Below the pieces are notes generated by a model. The model was not told the DNA's origin, did no database searches, and was given only the letters and a program-made list of their open reading frames with translations. Source: Terriglobales bacterium (GTDB lineage Bacteria > Acidobacteriota > Terriglobia > Terriglobales > Acidobacteriaceae). Taken from it: a DNA stretch of 7,069 nt. Position 1 is the first letter of the stretch; every line of letters begins with the position of its first letter. The translations under genes were made by a program, and so were the position numbers. This document shows positions 5,763 through 7,069 of this stretch, piece after piece. Location of the stretch: positions 1-7,069 of the forward strand of contig JASHXK010000326.1 in the NCBI GenBank assembly GCA_030043575.1. Direction: 5' to 3'.

Positions 5763-6695
5763 TCACCTGGCGGCAAAGAGCACCCCCAGCGCGATGGAGT
5801 TGATTTTGTCCTCAGCGCTTTCCACGCGCGACGGAATCAGGATAGGAACCTTAGCGCCGACCACAACGTGCGCGCACGCCGAGCCGCCGAGATACTTCAC
5901 CGCTTTGCCGAGCAGATTGCCCGACTCAATGTTGGGCACAACCATGCAGTTGGCATGACCGGCGACGACATTCTTGATGCCCTTCGCCTCGGCTGCCCAC
6001 GCCAGCAGGGCGCAATCCAAGGCGAGCGGGCCGCAGATGTCGACTTCGCCGAAGTCGCCGGCCGCGCCCATGTCGGCGAGACGCTTGGCATCGATGCTCG
6101 ACGGCACCGAATCGCTGACCGCCTCGGTCGCACTCATGATCGCCAGCTTCGGCCGCGCGATTCCCAGACATCGCATGACTTCGATCGCATTTTCGACGAT
6201 CTGCTTCTTCTGCTCGAGATTGGGCGCGACGTTCAGCCCACCGTCGGTAATGCCGACCAGCCTCGGCTCGCCCGCCAGAGTGTCTTCGTAGAGCAGCACA
6301 TCGCTGAGCAGCTGGCCTGTCCGAACGCCGGCGTGCTTGTCGAGCACGGCGTGCAATAGTTGGTCGGTGCGCAAATGTCCCTTGAGCAGAAGGTCGATGT
6401 GCCCATCACCTGCCATGTGCGCGGCAACGGCTGCGGCGTCGGCCGCGCTAACGAATTCGGCTTTGGCGATCAGCCTCGACAAGCCCAACGACTCGGCTTT
6501 CGCGCGAATCCTGTGCTCTTCGCCGATCAGCACGGGCAGCGCGATGCCGAGTTGCAAGGCGCCGTCGGCTGCGGTCAAAGCAACTTCGTCATCGGCGCCG
6601 ACAACGGCGACTTTCTTGGGACCGAGCGGGCGGGCGGCATGTCGGAGATCTGCAAAGTTGGAAACTTGCTGCGAGATACAAGGAGCGATGGGCAT
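5763..6695 (-). CDS. ptb: Phosphate butyryltransferase
   Basis: This cytoplasmic enzyme exchanges CoA for phosphate on butyryl-CoA to give butyryl phosphate, the substrate of the kinase encoded next in the operon. The 310 residues fit the family (about 300). Recognisable blocks of the phosphate acetyl/butyryltransferase fold are KVAVVGADDEVALTAADGA (28-46), DLLLKGHLRTDQLLHAVLD (101-119), ITDGGLNVAPNLEQKKQIVE (149-168), MSATEAVSDSVPSSIDAKRL (187-206), GPLALDCALL (222-231), VVPNIESGNLLGKAVKYLG (252-270) and VVVGAKVPILIPSRVESAED (277-296). ATG at 6695 has no convincing ribosome binding site, but there is no better in-frame start and the length is right. It is the first gene of the ptb-buk pair and is divergent from a Tat-protein gene, so its promoter should lie in 6696-6916. 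The family is very sure. In an aerobic-type Acidobacterium the physiological substrate could be a branched acyl-CoA instead of butyryl-CoA. Confidence 0.95.
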   Translation of the reverse strand: MPIAPCISQQVSNFADLRHAARPLGPKKVAVVGADDEVALTAADGALQLGIALPVLIGEEHRIRAKAESLGLSRLIAKAEFVSAADAAAVAAHMAGDGHIDLLLKGHLRTDQLLHAVLDKHAGVRTGQLLSDVLLYEDTLAGEPRLVGITDGGLNVAPNLEQKKQIVENAIEVMRCLGIARPKLAIMSATEAVSDSVPSSIDAKRLADMGAAGDFGEVDICGPLALDCALLAWAAEAKGIKNVVAGHANCMVVPNIESGNLLGKAVKYLGGSACAHVVVGAKVPILIPSRVESAEDKINSIALGVLFAAR

Positions 6696-6916
6696 GATAC
6701 CGATGGTCGCTCGGACGGGCGCGGCATTGCAGTGAGGTGGGTCACAGGCAGAGCGGCCAGTGCCGAGCTTGCCGACAGGCCGGAGCGAGCTCGGGTAGTG
6801 CGGCCTTCCGGCCCGGGTCCCGGCGTCATCTTAAATATTTCGAGTGGGCTTAGGCCAACGGCGCCGCCGTGTACCATGGTCTGTCCCGGAATACCCTCTG
6901 CTTCAGGAGACCGACC
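6696..6916. promoter_or_regulatory. Divergent promoter region between ptb-buk and the Tat-protein gene
   Basis: Two genes start outward from this 221-bp gap, so promoters for both directions are expected. It contains GC-rich dyads: CGAGCTCG (6786-6793), GGCC-TTCC-GGCC (6802-6813) and CCGGG-T-CCCGG (6813-6823). Right next to them is the only AT-rich patch, TTAAATATTT (6831-6840). The clustering would suit an operator beside a promoter, but in GC-rich DNA such dyads also arise by chance. I cannot assign -35/-10 boxes with confidence. Confidence 0.55.
6905..6910 (+). promoter_or_regulatory. Ribosome binding site setting a TTG start
   Basis: AGGAGA lies 6 nt upstream of TTG at 6917. There is no in-frame ATG or GTG nearby that would keep the twin-arginine signal, so this site decides the start. 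Confidence 0.75.
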
Positions 6917-7069
6917 TTGAACTCACGCAGGGAATTTCTGACGCGCGCGCCGCTGGCACTGGCGGGCGTCGCCGTTGCTTCCTACGCTCAAACGCAACAG
7001 CCCTCCAACGGGCAGGCACAAAATCAGCAGCAGCAACCGCCGGGCGCGCCGCCGGCCTTCGGTACGTCT
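6917..7069 (+). CDS. Tat-exported protein, N-terminus only
   Basis: Fifty-one codons are open to the window edge from a TTG start with a good ribosome binding site. The product begins MNSRREFLTRAPLALAGVAV. S-R-R-E-F-L (3-8) is a twin-arginine export motif (consensus S/T-R-R-x-F-L-K), followed by a hydrophobic core (11-21) and S-Y-A (22-24), a plausible signal-peptidase cleavage site. The mature protein would start QTQQPSNGQAQ and pass through a low-complexity Gln/Pro/Ala linker (25-47) before the window ends, so the catalytic domain is not visible. The protein should be folded in the cytoplasm, often with a cofactor, and exported to the periplasm or anchored there. Similar leader-plus-linker openings occur on acidobacterial amidases and gluconolactone- or dehydrogenase-type enzymes, but I cannot choose among them. 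It is divergent from ptb-buk and may share a regulatory region with it. Confidence 0.85.
   Translation, partial: MNSRREFLTRAPLALAGVAVASYAQTQQPSNGQAQNQQQQPPGAPPAFGTS

Noticed and set aside
5484..6359. Plus-strand open frame of 291 codons opposite ptb and buk
   Set aside because: It is antisense to two clearly identified enzymes, and its arginine/alanine-rich composition is that of a shadow frame in GC-rich coding DNA.
1..7069. CRISPR array or complete insertion sequence
   Set aside because: There are no regularly spaced identical repeats, and no transposase was found on either strand.

Overview
The window most likely comes from a member of the Acidobacteriota. The main evidence is an 850-residue orphan permease of the ADOP type (acidobacterial duplicated orphan permease), which is expanded in that phylum. 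High GC, Acidobacteria-like intergenic palindromes and a Tat-exported protein starting with TTG fit this, but the assignment is inferred from gene content and not from a marker gene.

Bases 1-1222 hold the scar of an integrative element at a tRNA gene. The window opens inside an excisionase-like helix-turn-helix gene. It overlaps by 4 nt (GTGA) the start of a tyrosine-recombinase gene that keeps only its N-terminal part and is broken near base 490. A short out-of-frame coding remnant follows, then an intact tRNA-Ser(UGA) on the minus strand with encoded CCA. Behind the 5' end of the tRNA lie two decayed copies of the tRNA 5' half, offset by 100 bp and about 245 bp. They end in the anticodon arm, as expected for old recombination sites of integrases that target that arm.

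Bases 1223-1783 carry a small plus-strand gene for a multi-pass membrane protein of unknown function. It converges on the ADOP permease gene (1784-4336, minus). A good intrinsic terminator for the permease transcript sits in the short gap and overlaps the last codons of the membrane-protein gene.

Bases 4337-4663 are non-coding and rich in palindromes. A 25-nt sequence appears in inverted orientation at 4436-4460 and 4626-4650 with one mismatch, which suggests a REP/BIME-like or MITE-like unit.

Bases 4664-6695 (minus) form a two-gene operon, phosphate butyryltransferase (ptb) then butyrate kinase (buk), separated by a single base. Together they interconvert butyryl-CoA (or a related short or branched acyl-CoA) and the free acid by way of the acyl phosphate, with ATP formed in the acid-producing direction.

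Bases 6696-6916 are a divergent intergenic region with several GC-rich dyads and one AT-rich patch. A Tat-exported protein gene starts at 6917 and runs off the window. I found no CRISPR array, no rRNA, no complete mobile element and no clear new defence or biosynthetic system. The least ordinary feature is the stacked set of tRNA-Ser half copies beside the broken integrase.
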